A stretch of DNA of 64,000 nt from CAZCDS01 sp964497585 (GCA_964497585.1 CAZCDS010000004.1:1-64000), one strand, 5' to 3'; shown: positions 1 through 9,202, counted from the stretch's first letter. Program-made: numbers and translations. Notes: generated from the sequence alone by a model not told the origin.

Positions 1-87
1 GAAGCGTCCTGGCCTCGTTCGCTTAGGACTCAGTCTCATCGCGCAGCACTATAGAGTCCATTGTCCTGTAAGTTTCGGGAGTCTGCC

Positions 88-1629
88 ATGAACTCGAGGG
101 TGGTCTGGAAGCGAAGTCTCCTTGGGTACAGTCTTCTTTCTTTCCTTCTCATCTTTGGTCTAGTCTCCTCAGGGGCGGGTCAAGGACTCCCGCGGACTCC
201 TGACGCTCAGTCTTTGCTGACGAGAGGAAATGGACTCGATATCGCTCCTTCCAACCCTCTTGCCATGCCCGGTTCGATCGGAGCACCATCAAAAAGCTCC
301 GATTCGATATTTGTAAGTTCCAGACTTCTTGAGGGAATTCTCTCCCAAATTCCGGATCTGGAAATCGGATATCTGTACAACTTTGGCAAGAACGTCAGGA
401 CTGGGCGTCTCAGCTTGGACTACATCCTACCAATGGGTTTGGGAAAAGACAGCGCTGTTTTTGGAGAGGCGCATGGAGAATTCACGAATTTCTGGAAGAC
501 TTTTCAGCGACTCTTTCAAAGCGGTAATACCACAAGCAGCCAGAGTAGTTTCAGTGAGAGAATTGACCTTTCGTTCGGAGGTGGGTATCGTAGATTGTTC
601 AACAATAGCCTCTTGCTGGGAGCCAACGGCTTCTATGACACATCTAAACTGGGAGGACAGTGGTACGGCTCTGGTGGGTTCGGCTTTGAAATGGGTTCGC
701 TCCTTGCCGGCAACGACATGCTGGACCTCAATTTCAACTACTATGGAAATCTCTTCCAGGGCTACAACAGCATCGTCAATGCCTTCAGGAACGGCACGGG
801 GAATTTCAACCTCGAAGCGGGCTACTCCCATGAACTCTATGAGGGAGGACCTGACCTGCGCCTGAAGGTGACAGGGTACCAGTTTGATATCGGAACCAGA
901 GTCTACGGATGGAACGCGGGGGCGGAACTTACTACCAGGAACGGGTTGTTCAGTGTTCGGGCTGATACGGGAACAGACAGGATAAATGGAACATACCATA
1001 GGGTCGGCGGTTTCGTTAACGTTGGTCTGCAATTGGAGAGACTCCTGAGTGGTGAGAGTCCTTTCGTCATGCCTGAACCGATCTTCAGGAGTCCTCGTAA
1101 CCTGCGAAGGTGGCTGACGCGGAAGGTCAGAAGAGACTGGAACCAAGCGACCGCAATCGTTACGGCGCGGCACGTGCCGGGTCTTAGTCCGGGCAAGGTA
1201 CTATTCCATATATCATTGCACAACGTTATGTGCGACACCTCTCCTCCATTCCAATGCTATCCCCTGGACCCAGAGCAATTAACCGGCTCAGGCACACTGA
1301 CAATGGAACGCAACGCGGCAGGGTACCGCTTCTGGTCAGTCTCTTTCGTTGGAGACACTGCATCACTTCCCAGCTCCGTGCTGGTTACCGTTACAACAAG
1401 CGACGGGAGTCTACAAAACAACTATTGGATGCAGACCAATAACAGCACTGTAACGATCAGTGTTTCGCGGGATACTGGTGCCAGAATCGGCGTAGGGGGT
1501 GACTACGTGTCCGGCAGTAATCGACCCGCCGTATTCGCAGGCAATTATCCTGCTCCGGGGGTTTCAGGCACACTCAAGTTAGAAGCACCGGGAGTTGAAA
1601 CGGCCATCATAACAATCCTCTATCCTTGA
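88..1629 (+). CDS. Inverse-autotransporter-like outer-membrane beta-barrel protein
   Basis: The 513-residue product begins with a basic, hydrophobic signal peptide (residues 1-32, ending near SSGAGQ) and is expected in the outer membrane. Residues about 160-215 carry alternating aromatic/glycine strands, including GGGYRRLFNN, LLGANGFYDT and FGFEMGS. This pattern is typical of the intimin/invasin beta domain (inverse autotransporter family). After the barrel-like part, about 180 residues rich in Ser/Thr/Val form a possible beta-sandwich passenger. I chose the ATG at 88 over the upstream TTG at 61 because GGGAG precedes it and the signal peptide then starts properly. Length is short for the family, which often carries several Ig-like repeats. 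The family call is from motif resemblance only. Confidence 0.65.
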   Translation: MNSRVVWKRSLLGYSLLSFLLIFGLVSSGAGQGLPRTPDAQSLLTRGNGLDIAPSNPLAMPGSIGAPSKSSDSIFVSSRLLEGILSQIPDLEIGYLYNFGKNVRTGRLSLDYILPMGLGKDSAVFGEAHGEFTNFWKTFQRLFQSGNTTSSQSSFSERIDLSFGGGYRRLFNNSLLLGANGFYDTSKLGGQWYGSGGFGFEMGSLLAGNDMLDLNFNYYGNLFQGYNSIVNAFRNGTGNFNLEAGYSHELYEGGPDLRLKVTGYQFDIGTRVYGWNAGAELTTRNGLFSVRADTGTDRINGTYHRVGGFVNVGLQLERLLSGESPFVMPEPIFRSPRNLRRWLTRKVRRDWNQATAIVTARHVPGLSPGKVLFHISLHNVMCDTSPPFQCYPLDPEQLTGSGTLTMERNAAGYRFWSVSFVGDTASLPSSVLVTVTTSDGSLQNNYWMQTNNSTVTISVSRDTGARIGVGGDYVSGSNRPAVFAGNYPAPGVSGTLKLEAPGVETAIITILYP

Positions 1630-2105
1630 AGCGGTCCTTGAGTCTCCGCAGAACATTACCGGATTCCATCAAGTGTGCCATCTTTGCTATAGCCCCAACC
1701 CACCGGCTCGGGCAGGTAGTGGAACGGTGGCACCGTGCATTTCAAGGCTTATGCGCTCCGGCCTTGTCTGCACTTCAGCGCCCTACAAGCCTACTTTGTC
1801 GATATAGAGTGTGTGCCTTCGGGAGTGAGTTACGTCTGTTCTGCTCTTACATCGTGCCACGACATTTCAGTGTTATGTCCGGGCAGACATGAGGGGGCGC
1901 GGGTTCAGGTGTAGGGTGCTCGTATGTCTTGTGCACCTCTCGCCCTTTCGCTCCTCGCGGTCGGGGTGACTGGCGCTCCAGGACTGTTTTCCAGGGGCCG
2001 GCGTGCTTCGGGGGTGAAGATGGGAACCCATCGCGGTCTGGGCTGTGCTCGGTTAAAAGCCTACGCATCCGTTGGAAGAGGCGAAGAGACCGTTCTTTAT
2101 TAAGA
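1630..2105. other. Intergenic stretch without a supported gene
   Basis: Between the surface protein and the left end of the IS4 element. Short open frames exist on both strands but none has a recognisable domain or convincing ribosome binding site. No promoter or terminator stands out. Confidence 0.5.
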
Positions 2106-2125
2106 GTACTTTCTCAACTTTCGCA
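2106..2125 (+). repeat. Left terminal inverted repeat of the IS4 element
   Basis: GTACTTTCTCAACTTTCGCA here matches the reverse complement of the right end (3594-3613) at 19 of 20 positions. Confidence 0.8.
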
Positions 2126-3480
2126 CTTGGCCTCAAAGCCGGGTTTGATAAGGGCTAAGGCCTCCTTCATGGTGGCATGGATAATTTTGTGGACTAGTTG
2201 CTCCGATTTTGCGTAGTTTTCGCGTACCTTGTCGCATACCAAGGAGAGTATGAGCACCAGTGCTTCGCTGAGCGAAATGTCGCGCGTTTCGTCTGCAGCG
2301 GCCACAAAACAGGGCCCCTATGGTCCTGTCATCGACTGCAAACCTTTGTTCCACTGCCAAGAAAAGGTAGCGGATCATGACGATGGTGGAATGGGCCAGG
2401 ATGGAGTCGAAATCTCGGACCTGTATCTCTGAGTCGAGCTTGAGATAGTGTTTCGCCATCTTGAAGAAGACCTCGATGTCCCAGCGCTTCCCATAGATCC
2501 GGACCACCTCTTTATCGGGCACCGACAGATCCGTACACAGCAGAGCCAACCATTTGGTCCCGCCGCCACGATTGCACCCCGAATACGAGCTTGGCCTCCC
2601 TGCCTTCCCCGATTCCCACTGCCGCTGAGCCTTTGATCTTAGCGCGGCCGCGTCGTTTACTGATCTTGCGGTAGATCTTGGACAGCGGCAGTAACCGGCC
2701 TTCAAACTCGTAAAAGATCTTGGGAGTATTCTTGACCACGCAGATGACATGGATATGCTCCATCAACGAGCGGACGAGCGCGGGGAGGCCAAACCATGAG
2801 TCCATGAGAAGATACTCGGCGAAGATGAAAAGGCCGAGAGCCCGTCTTACCATCGGGACTATCAAATCGGTCGATTTACCCAACGCCTCCTGCCGTCTAC
2901 GCGCGCCACAGGTCCGTCGGTCCATCACCTTCCTGACTCCCTGCATCCGATTCCTCTTCGTGACCGAACATAGCACAGCATGATCCACAGGAACGAAACT
3001 CGCTCCGTCGGACCAGCCGAGAGTCAGTATCCTGAAGCCCTTTCGGTAGGTCCTGGAACAGTGATCGTATACTCTCGACAGAAGCTCCACCTGCCGAGAC
3101 CGGCTCCGATCATAAAGCGTGGTATCCAGGATCAAGACCTTTTCCCTCTTTGAGTCCGTCAGAGGTTCCAACAAGCCCTTGATGACCATTTGGGACAGCA
3201 GTCCTATAAGCTTACGCCAGTTGTGACGTGGCGCCGAGAGAAATCGATAGACCACGTCCTTGCCCAGGCCGGACTCCGGGCTCTCATGAACGCCTGTGAA
3301 AACGTTCCTGTTGATGAAGGCCAACCCAAAGATCGTCCTTATTACCAGAAGAGGACTGGGGCCCCGCATCTTTCTTATCCCGGCTCTATTCAGAAGCGTG
3401 CCCATCTTGAACCGAACCATGAACTTGTCGATTCGACCTCCAAGATCTTGATCCTCTCCTTCAAATGGAGTACTTCTCAT
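2114..3480 (-). pseudogene. IS4-family DDE transposase, two frameshifts
   Basis: Reads as one transposase only if three frames are joined. The first frame (3480 down to about 2580) holds the first catalytic aspartates (LILDTTLYDR and LLMDSWFG). The second (about 2580 down to 2305) carries the YREK signature of IS4 enzymes, Y-x2-R-x3-E-x6-K, seen in YGKRWDIEVFFKMAK. The third (about 2305 down to 2114) supplies the C-terminal tail beginning AAADETRDISLSEAL. The first break lies near LVFG/CNRGGG around 2578 and the second near GALFC/AAADE around 2303. Translation from the normal start would stop before the catalytic glutamate, so the gene is dead as read here. A sequencing error at either site cannot be excluded. 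Confidence 0.85.
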
Positions 3481-3593
3481 AGCGGGGCGTCCTCCTGTGC
3501 CTTCTCTTGTTGCACATACTTAGATAGCACAGTAGATGCCCCTTCGCGAGGCTATTCGATTGCTTTCGGTAGCTTTTCGCCATATCTCTCAAC

Positions 3594-3613
3594 TGCGAAA
3601 GTTGAGTAAGTAC
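3594..3613 (-). repeat. Right terminal inverted repeat of the IS4 element
   Basis: Read on the minus strand this is GTACTTACTCAACTTTCGCA, one mismatch from the left end. Just inside it, CTCAACT and AGTTGAG (about 3588-3607) can also fold into a small hairpin, which the left end lacks. Confidence 0.8.
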
Positions 3614-3640
3614 CGTGGACTCCGAAACCATGCAATGTAG

Positions 3641-4313
3641 TCAGGCCAGGGCTCGAAATTGCGATGTTCCCTCCCGCGGGTAGAGAGGTGATATAGGCCA
3701 GCGTCCGAACGTGCAAATTTGAGCGCCGGGGCGTGTGTTATTGGGCCGTCGAGAGCATGTCTCGGCATGGGCCGGAGTGGCTCGTGCGAGGTTCGCCAGT
3801 GTGAGGTCTTCGCACTCGTACCAGTCGGGTCGAGCCTCAAGCAGTTCCCTGATGCGCTTCACTTCCCGTTCGGTGTCCTTGACGGTCCATCCTTCATCGA
3901 CGAGCGCTTCAACAAGCAGCGGCCAGACAGAAGGGGGAGACGCGTGGATTGCGGAGAGATGCTGGGCGCGGTCAAGAAGAAACGTTGTATCATTACAACA
4001 CTTCTCTGTCGCCCGGAACACCACGGCTGCTTCTCGATACCGGCTAATGTTCCCCTTGTTTTTGTTCAGGACCTGCGCGTAATCCCTCAGCCCCCGTTCT
4101 TCCCTCGCACTTTCTCTCCGAGGGGCTCGGCCTGCAGTGCATGAATCCCGATTTCGAGTGGCGACAGTTCGCCCTGCTGATTTGAATGGAGAAAATGCTC
4201 CGCTGTGCGGCTATACCATGGAGGCAGCCCACGGAAGGCTCGAAGAGGGTCTGTGGAAACGGGGCTAGCTTCCGGAGATTTCCTCAGAATAGGAAAACCA
4301 GGAACAGCCGTTC
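3641..4313 (-). pseudogene. ParB/RepB-like partition protein relic, frameshifted
   Basis: Joining two minus-strand frames gives a ParB-like stretch. The upstream frame (4313 to about 4105) reads ...FRGLPPWYSRTAEHF, then GELSPLEIGIHALQAE. The downstream frame (about 4105 to 3641) reads GLRDYAQVLNKNKGNISRYR, then VDEGWTVKDTEREVKRI. The LSPLEIG segment followed by a helix-turn-helix of the form LRDYAxxLxKxxxNISRYR is the usual ParB/Spo0J core. No start codon opens the joined frame: a stop lies just upstream of 4313, and the two halves are out of register near 4105. It most likely derives from a plasmid, phage or integrative element and fits the mobile debris around it. Confidence 0.6.
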
Positions 4314-4705
4314 AAAATCAGGGATATTCCTGCTGGCGCTAAAGAGAACCTCGCTTTCAATGGAATGACATGCCAAGGAGACCTTATATCAAGCGGAATC
4401 AGGTCTATGCTCCTTCCGTAAGGGTTCACCGCGATAGCTCCAACCCCTTGACATCGCGAGACACGCCTCGGTCGGAACACGGGCCTGTGATTATGATAGG
4501 TTACGGTCTTCCCGGTGAACGGTTGCAGGTGACGAGCAGGCTCCGTTAAGAGCCGGTGACCAGGCCCGACGTCTTTTGATTCCAACCTATGTAACGTGGG
4601 AGAATTCGATGCCGCAAACGAAAAGAGGACATCATTTCCTCCATTCTTCGGTTCTTGGGAAATCTGAGAAAGCGAGGAACTGATGTCCACGAGCATACTT
4701 CTCGG
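4314..4705. other. Intergenic stretch without a supported gene
   Basis: A minus-strand open frame covers 4265-4696, but its composition is not protein-like and it overlaps the better supported ParB relic. I see no recognisable gene or repeat. Confidence 0.4.
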
Positions 4706-5503
4706 TTAGGCATGGCTCAAGAGCATGTCGGTTCCTACCACGATAAGGAGGGCGGCGAAGACGATCTTCAGCTTTCTTACCGGCAATCTGTCGGAGACAC
4801 TTGCTCCCAGCGGCGCTGTCAGTATGCCGGCACATGCGATTCCCGCCAGTCCGGGCAAGTACATGTACCCGAGTGACGAGGCCGGAAGGTGTGAAGCCTG
4901 TAGGCCATGAAAGATGTATCCGAGGGTGCCGGCCACGGCGATGGGAAGCGCCATGGCAGTCGCTGTGCCGATTGAGTAATGCATTGGAACGTTACACCAC
5001 ACCAGGAAGGGCAGGGACAGGGCTCCTCCCCCGATTCCCAGCATGCCGGAAACCGCTCCAATTGCGCTCCCCGCGGCGAACAAGCCAGCGCGGCCGGGAA
5101 GATGACGCGTGGGTCTGGGTTTGGAATCGAGAATCATGTCGACCGCGGCACAGTAAAGGAAGATTCCGAATAGCCCTTTCAGGACGTTTGTGGGCATCCT
5201 GGAGGCCACGAAGGAACCAAGCAAGGCTCCCACGAAGAGTCCACCTGCGATGCGGTGAAAGACTCTCCAGTCGACCGTCCCGTGGCGGTGGTGCGCCAGG
5301 GTTCCAGATCCGCCAGTAAAAATGATGCAGGCCATGGACGTGCCAAGAGCCAAATGCATGACCACTTCATGGGAAACTCCCTGCCAAGTTAGACAATAGA
5401 CCATTATAGGAACGATCACCAAACCGCCGCCGATACCCAGCAACCCCGCCATGAACCCAGCAATGGCCCCTGCCGCTGCATAGGTCAGAAGAACAGTCAG
5501 CAT
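4706..5503 (-). CDS. TauE/SafE-family sulfite/organosulfonate exporter
   Basis: An integral membrane protein of 265 residues with about eight hydrophobic segments. It shows the internal duplication typical of the family: the glycine motif GLLGIGGGLVIVPI near residue 20 recurs as GMLGIGGGALSLPF near residue 160. The family exports sulfite, sulfoacetate and related anions, though many members have unknown substrates. It is a lone gene between mobile-element remnants, so context gives no substrate. The length matches the family (about 250-270). The ATG at 5503 places the first helix directly at the N-terminus, as expected. Confidence 0.9.
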   Translation of the reverse strand: MLTVLLTYAAAGAIAGFMAGLLGIGGGLVIVPIMVYCLTWQGVSHEVVMHLALGTSMACIIFTGGSGTLAHHRHGTVDWRVFHRIAGGLFVGALLGSFVASRMPTNVLKGLFGIFLYCAAVDMILDSKPRPTRHLPGRAGLFAAGSAIGAVSGMLGIGGGALSLPFLVWCNVPMHYSIGTATAMALPIAVAGTLGYIFHGLQASHLPASSLGYMYLPGLAGIACAGILTAPLGASVSDRLPVRKLKIVFAALLIVVGTDMLLSHA

Positions 5504-5919
5504 CGGAAATGACTCCCTTGTCCCCGTAATCCTCGGTGTTCTGGAGCACTTGCCCGCCGTTCAGTCGTCTCACGAAGCCGGTGTTGGCGCGAACTTGCCT
5601 TGAGTACCGGCCCGATGAACTCAATCTACACAGTTGTGTTCGACTTGCGGGACTTCTCCTAATGCTGGAACATCCGGAATTATTCCTTGATCCCACGAAT
5701 ACCGCTCGGTCTTGCCCATTAACCAGCTTTCGGATCCGTCTCGATCCCCTAATCCGCGTCGCTGTGTTTCCGAAAATGGTCCGGCGGCCCTACTTCCCAC
5801 CTTTATCCCAGATCAGCGGATCTTTTCCCAGAATTTGAACGTAACCCTCCCTCTGCTCCCCTGTCAACCGCAATCTTGAGGACGTGCCTTCCCCCAAACG
5901 CGGTCCGGTAGTGATGGGT
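5504..5919. other. Intergenic stretch upstream of the TauE gene
   Basis: No supported gene. The segment nearest 5920 may still belong to the degraded transposase described next, since similar but stop-interrupted sequence continues there. Confidence 0.4.
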
Positions 5920-6120
5920 CTATGGAAAAGCCGACGCAACACGAAGAAGCCACCTCCCGGCATGATACGGGACTCTCGCTCCAACCTTAATCAGATGCTT
6001 GATGAGCCCTTCTATTGACCTTTTCACCTTCTCGTCACTGAGATAGAACTGCCAGAGGATGTGGAGGGGGTTGTCGGCCAAGACGCCCCTCAGCAACCCG
6101 GCTGGCTCGGGGCCCAGTGC
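5920..6120 (-). pseudogene. C-terminal fragment of an IS1380-like transposase
   Basis: A 66-residue open stretch with no start reads LLRGVLADNPLHILWQF, YLSDEKVKRSIEGLIKHLIK, VGARVPYHAGRW and LRVASAFP before a stop. The sequence of a helical segment, then LIKVGARV, then a basic patch and LASAFP resembles the tail of IS1380/IS4-type DDE transposases. The fragment is cut at both ends. The family assignment is from memory of the pattern and is tentative; that it is a gene fragment of mobile origin is more secure. Confidence 0.45.
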
Positions 6121-6210
6121 TCACGAACGGGCAGGTTTGAACTCTCGAGAGTTGACAGGGGTCGGCAGATTCCCGGCGGTGCTCACCCCATCGACCGACG
6201 GGAACTTTGA

Positions 6211-6411
6211 TCACTTCCGGGCAAGCCTGACTTCCGTGTTTCCATTGTCAAAGGTCATTCCGTCGATGGCCCGCAGAAGCTCCTGGTGGCTTACGGGGCC
6301 GTACCGCTCATTCATTGCCTTTCCTCTGTGCCAGTGCCCCATGATGCTCTCAGCAATACCAGCGTCAACACCGGAACGCCTTGCATTGGCTCTCCAGGTA
6401 TGAAGCTCGTG
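6211..6411 (-). pseudogene. Tyrosine recombinase (phage integrase) C-terminal fragment
   Basis: The frame reads HELHTWRANARRSG, then AGIAESIMGHWHRGKAMNERY, then VSHQELLRAIDGM. This matches the end of tyrosine recombinases: the HxxR region, the GH box and the nucleophile Tyr in NERY. The arginine expected in HDLRHTW is missing (HELHTW), consistent with a one-codon deletion. Everything upstream (arm-binding and most of the catalytic domain) is absent, because an IS3-type end abuts the fragment. It probably marks a former integrated element. Confidence 0.65.
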
Positions 6412-6522
6412 TGAGCTGCCCCCCAAAAAGTGGTCCAGGTTCTGAGTTAGTGTGTGGCCGTATCTGGACCTCAAGGGAGGTCATTACAATGAAGCCTACT
6501 TATGCGAACCGCGCGTTGTGAG
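6412..6522 (+). mobile_element. Possible IS3-family left-end remnant
   Basis: Begins TGAGCTGCCCCCCAAAAAG, a form common at ends of IS3-family elements. It is followed about 75 bp later by a ribosome binding site (GGGAGG) and an ATG at 6489 that opens only ten codons (MKPTYANRAL, then stop). That layout is what the left end and first orfA codons of such an element would look like after most of it was deleted. The end abuts the truncated integrase exactly, which supports an insertion. The family is inferred from the terminal sequence alone. Confidence 0.4.
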
Positions 6523-6530
6523 ACAGTCTC

Positions 6531-6597
6531 TATGGGCCTGTCGTAAAGAGACCTCGGAAATCAAATGAAATCATATCACCACGAACGCAGGCCCATA
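6531..6597. repeat. 10-bp inverted repeat downstream of the MBL gene
   Basis: TATGGGCCTG at 6531-6540 is matched by CAGGCCCATA at 6588-6597, a perfect pair 47 bp apart. It lies just past the stop of the MBL-fold gene. No T-run follows, so it is not a standard terminator. It could be an element end or an RNA stem with a long loop. Confidence 0.45.
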
Positions 6598-6606
6598 TGA
6601 GACCAC

Positions 6607-7359
6607 TCACACGTACTCCTTGGCCACAAATGTGGCGTCATGCTGAGGGATGAGGATGTCAGCCAAACCCCGGATCTTGACGGTGCTGTCAAAGGCCGCC
6701 ATGGGGTCTGTGTGAGTCCCAGGCGTCTGAACCAACTGCGAGGACCCCGGTTCGACGGTGAATGTGGCGAACGTACAACAGAACCCGCTGATCACGGCCA
6801 AGCCTTTCTCGGTGGTGATTGCAACGGCTTGGGCGCCCGGAGTGTGCCCTGGAACATGGAGCACCCTAATCCCCGGAACAATTTCCTTGTCTCCGTCGAT
6901 TACGCAATATCTCAACCTACTCAGCTTCTCCCGATGGTACAGCTCCCACATGATCGGATGGGGCGCTAACGCAAACCTTAGCTCGGCTTCCTGCACCACG
7001 ACGCGAGCGTTCACGCATTTCTCCGTATTCCAGCAATGGTCGTAATGCAAGTGCGTCTGAATCACCAAGTCAATTTCGGCAGGTGTCAAGGCATTGGACG
7101 CAAGAGCCGCCTCGAAACTCTGAATTTCTTTGCATTCCAGTCCCCGGAAGTGCCGCAAATCATCGGCGGACATCCCTGTATCTACGAGAATCGTCTCTTT
7201 CGGTCCTTCGATTAGCCAGGCATAGAAAGCGACTTCCACTTTCTGGCCGTAGTTGGCCCTGTAGGTGAACATGCCCAAATCCAGCGTGACCGTGAGAAGA
7301 GGCAGCGGTTTAACCTTGTGGAAGGCCGGCAAGGATCTCTCCCGAATTCTAAAGTTCAT
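6607..7359 (-). CDS. MBL-fold hydrolase, N-acyl-homoserine-lactonase-like
   Basis: A 250-residue metallo-beta-lactamase-fold protein. The metal motif HLHYDH (HxHxDH) is at residues 103-108, with VPGHTPG near 169-175 and the last histidine in PQHD. Overall order and length match the AHL-lactonase group, which opens lactones or other esters. The position where this group normally has a metal-bridging aspartate (AGD or SGD) reads SGFCC here, so the second metal site may be altered or the activity changed. The start ATG overlaps the stop of the TRAP large permease by 4 bp, so it is the last gene of the cluster and is probably translationally coupled. It may hydrolyse a lactone or thioester intermediate of the pathway. 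Confidence 0.8.
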   Translation of the reverse strand: MNFRIRERSLPAFHKVKPLPLLTVTLDLGMFTYRANYGQKVEVAFYAWLIEGPKETILVDTGMSADDLRHFRGLECKEIQSFEAALASNALTPAEIDLVIQTHLHYDHCWNTEKCVNARVVVQEAELRFALAPHPIMWELYHREKLSRLRYCVIDGDKEIVPGIRVLHVPGHTPGAQAVAITTEKGLAVISGFCCTFATFTVEPGSSQLVQTPGTHTDPMAAFDSTVKIRGLADILIPQHDATFVAKEYV

Positions 7360-8678
7360 CGCACAGCGATGCTGTTCGGAAGCCAGGTCGCGAGCGCGGG
7401 AACAAAGAGCGTCAACAACATCACCGCACTCAGGATCAATATGTATGGGAAAATGGAGCTATAAATGTCGTACATCTTAACATGAGAAGGAGAAATCCCT
7501 TTTGTATAAAATAGATTCATACCGAAGGGAGGGGTCAAATACCCCATCACAATATTAACCGTGAAGAGAATACCGAACAGTAACGGGTCGATGTTGGTGC
7601 TCTGGATAACCGGCCAAAAGACAGGCATTGTCATGACGGTAATCGCCGCACCGTCAATAAACATTCCCATGATAAAGACAATGCACAGGATTATGATCAG
7701 CAGTGTCATACTGCCATAAGCCATCTGAATGCTCGTGAGAAATGCACCCAGGACTTGCTGGATGTGCAACGCACTCAAGAGCGCTGCAAACATGCGGCCG
7801 CCGATCAAAAGCCACATAACCATACAAGTGACTCGGATGGATGCCTTTCCTCCTTGGTAGATGGTCTTGGCATTCAGTTTGCGATTCAGTGCTGCGCAGA
7901 ATAACGCTCCTGAAGCTCCGACAGCCGCACCTTCAGTAGGCGTGCAAATGCCGGTGTATATAGTACCCATGACCAAGGTGATAAGAAATACCGGTAGAGC
8001 CACTGCACGAAGCGAAATCATCCTATCTCGCCAAGTGACGCGGCTATCTTCAACCACGGCCGGGCCCATATCCGGCCGTATCAAGCAGACAATGACTATG
8101 TATGCGCAGAAACCGGCTGAGGCAAGGAGGCCTGGACCAAGCCCTCCGGCGAACAGCTTCCCGACTGACAGTCCCGTGAATCCGGAAACAATAATCATGA
8201 TAACGCTAGGTGGAATAAGCGGCCCGAGGGCCGAGCCGGCCGCAATGGATCCGATAGCGAGCCGTTTGTCGTATTTGCGCTTAAGCATCTCAGGCATTGC
8301 AATAGGCCCGACCGTGACGATACCGGTTGCTCCCAAGCCCGAAATTGCGTCACAGACGGTGCACATCATGACACTACCGATTGCGAGCCCGCCTCGTACG
8401 CGGCCAAACCATTTGTAAAACATATCGTACATGCCCTCGACTATTCCCGAGGTTTCGAGAATGGCGGCTAAAAAGACGAAGAGAGGAATGGCAAGGAATA
8501 TATCCAGGGTGCTTTGGGCGAAAATCGTACTGGCGGCCATATACACAGCGGCGGGGCTCCAGAAGATTATTGTGAAAACGATTGCGCTCCCTATGAGGCA
8601 AAATGCCACTGGTAGACCGAGCACCATCAGGGAAAAAAACGAAAATAGGACAATTAGCGCTACATGGGTGATGCTCAT
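7356..8678 (-). CDS. dctM: TRAP transporter large permease (DctM)
   Basis: A 440-residue polytopic membrane protein with about a dozen hydrophobic segments. It matches the DctM subunit that carries the Na+-coupled transport path of TRAP systems. Family-typical segments include the opening LGLPVAFCLIG, the SGLGATGIVTVGPIAMPEM loop and LIPPSVIMIIV. The start overlaps the small permease stop by 4 bp and the end overlaps the MBL gene by 4 bp, so the three genes are tightly coupled. Length is normal (about 425-440). Its binding protein lies upstream in the same run. Confidence 0.95.
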   Translation of the reverse strand: MSITHVALIVLFSFFSLMVLGLPVAFCLIGSAIVFTIIFWSPAAVYMAASTIFAQSTLDIFLAIPLFVFLAAILETSGIVEGMYDMFYKWFGRVRGGLAIGSVMMCTVCDAISGLGATGIVTVGPIAMPEMLKRKYDKRLAIGSIAAGSALGPLIPPSVIMIIVSGFTGLSVGKLFAGGLGPGLLASAGFCAYIVIVCLIRPDMGPAVVEDSRVTWRDRMISLRAVALPVFLITLVMGTIYTGICTPTEGAAVGASGALFCAALNRKLNAKTIYQGGKASIRVTCMVMWLLIGGRMFAALLSALHIQQVLGAFLTSIQMAYGSMTLLIIILCIVFIMGMFIDGAAITVMTMPVFWPVIQSTNIDPLLFGILFTVNIVMGYLTPPFGMNLFYTKGISPSHVKMYDIYSSIFPYILILSAVMLLTLFVPALATWLPNSIAVR

Positions 8679-9202
8679 CTGGCTCTGTCCTCATCGTAGA
8701 AGAAGGTCAGCAGTTGTCTGAGGAAGACGCTGATTACCTGAAGCCATAGAAGCGTCATCCCGCAAAATATAGCAGTTTTTAGAGGATAAATCGGTACACT
8801 CAAAAGCGTCGAGGTTCTCTCGCGTATGATAAAGGAACGCCACGCGAAGATCCCCGTCTGCCATGCGAGGATGGCAGTGACGACAATGAGGAACACAAGC
8901 AGACACAGGGAAACTATTTGTCTGGTCTTGCCTTTGAATAATCGGTCAGCCAAGATATCCATAGAGACGTGGCCGTTCGTCAAGAAGAGGTTAGCCGCGC
9001 CAAACACCACGATCAATGAAAATAGCTGCACGTTGACGTCCCATGCCCATGTCGTGGGACTGTTGAACACGTACCGCATCACGACTTCGAATGTAGCAAT
9101 CAGGGTCAACGGGAGAAACAATAAACTGGCCGAGTTGGAAAGAAATCGACCGAGTGCGTCGATTGCATCGCATATCCTCAGCACGTTCACACTTCCTCCC
9201 AC
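8675..9202 (-). CDS. dctQ: TRAP transporter small permease (DctQ)
   Basis: A 175-residue protein with four hydrophobic segments. It has the family pattern VVMRYVFNSPTTWAWDVNVQLF near residues 40-60, followed by NGHVSMDIL. DctQ pairs with DctM in the membrane. It ends with ATGA shared with dctM. The 215 bp upstream, to the end of the DUF362 gene, hold no obvious gene, so the permease pair could have its own ribosome entry but probably shares the cluster transcript. Confidence 0.93.
   Translation of the reverse strand: MGGSVNVLRICDAIDALGRFLSNSASLLFLPLTLIATFEVVMRYVFNSPTTWAWDVNVQLFSLIVVFGAANLFLTNGHVSMDILADRLFKGKTRQIVSLCLLVFLIVVTAILAWQTGIFAWRSFIIRERTSTLLSVPIYPLKTAIFCGMTLLWLQVISVFLRQLLTFFYDEDRAR

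Larger units (their letters stand above)
2106..3613 (-). mobile_element. IS4-family insertion sequence, inactive
   Basis: A 1508-bp unit bounded by 20-bp terminal inverted repeats that differ at one position. It contains one transposase gene on the minus strand that fills the element, as in IS4-family elements of about 1.4-1.6 kb. The transposase is frameshifted twice, so the copy cannot move on its own. No target-site duplication is visible in the immediate flanks (left flank ...TTATTAAGA, right flank CGTGGACTC...), which suggests an old insertion or a later deletion at one side. Confidence 0.8.

Noticed and set aside
4265..4696. 143-residue minus-strand frame
   Set aside because: No domain or good ribosome binding site, and its end overlaps the ParB-like relic in another frame.
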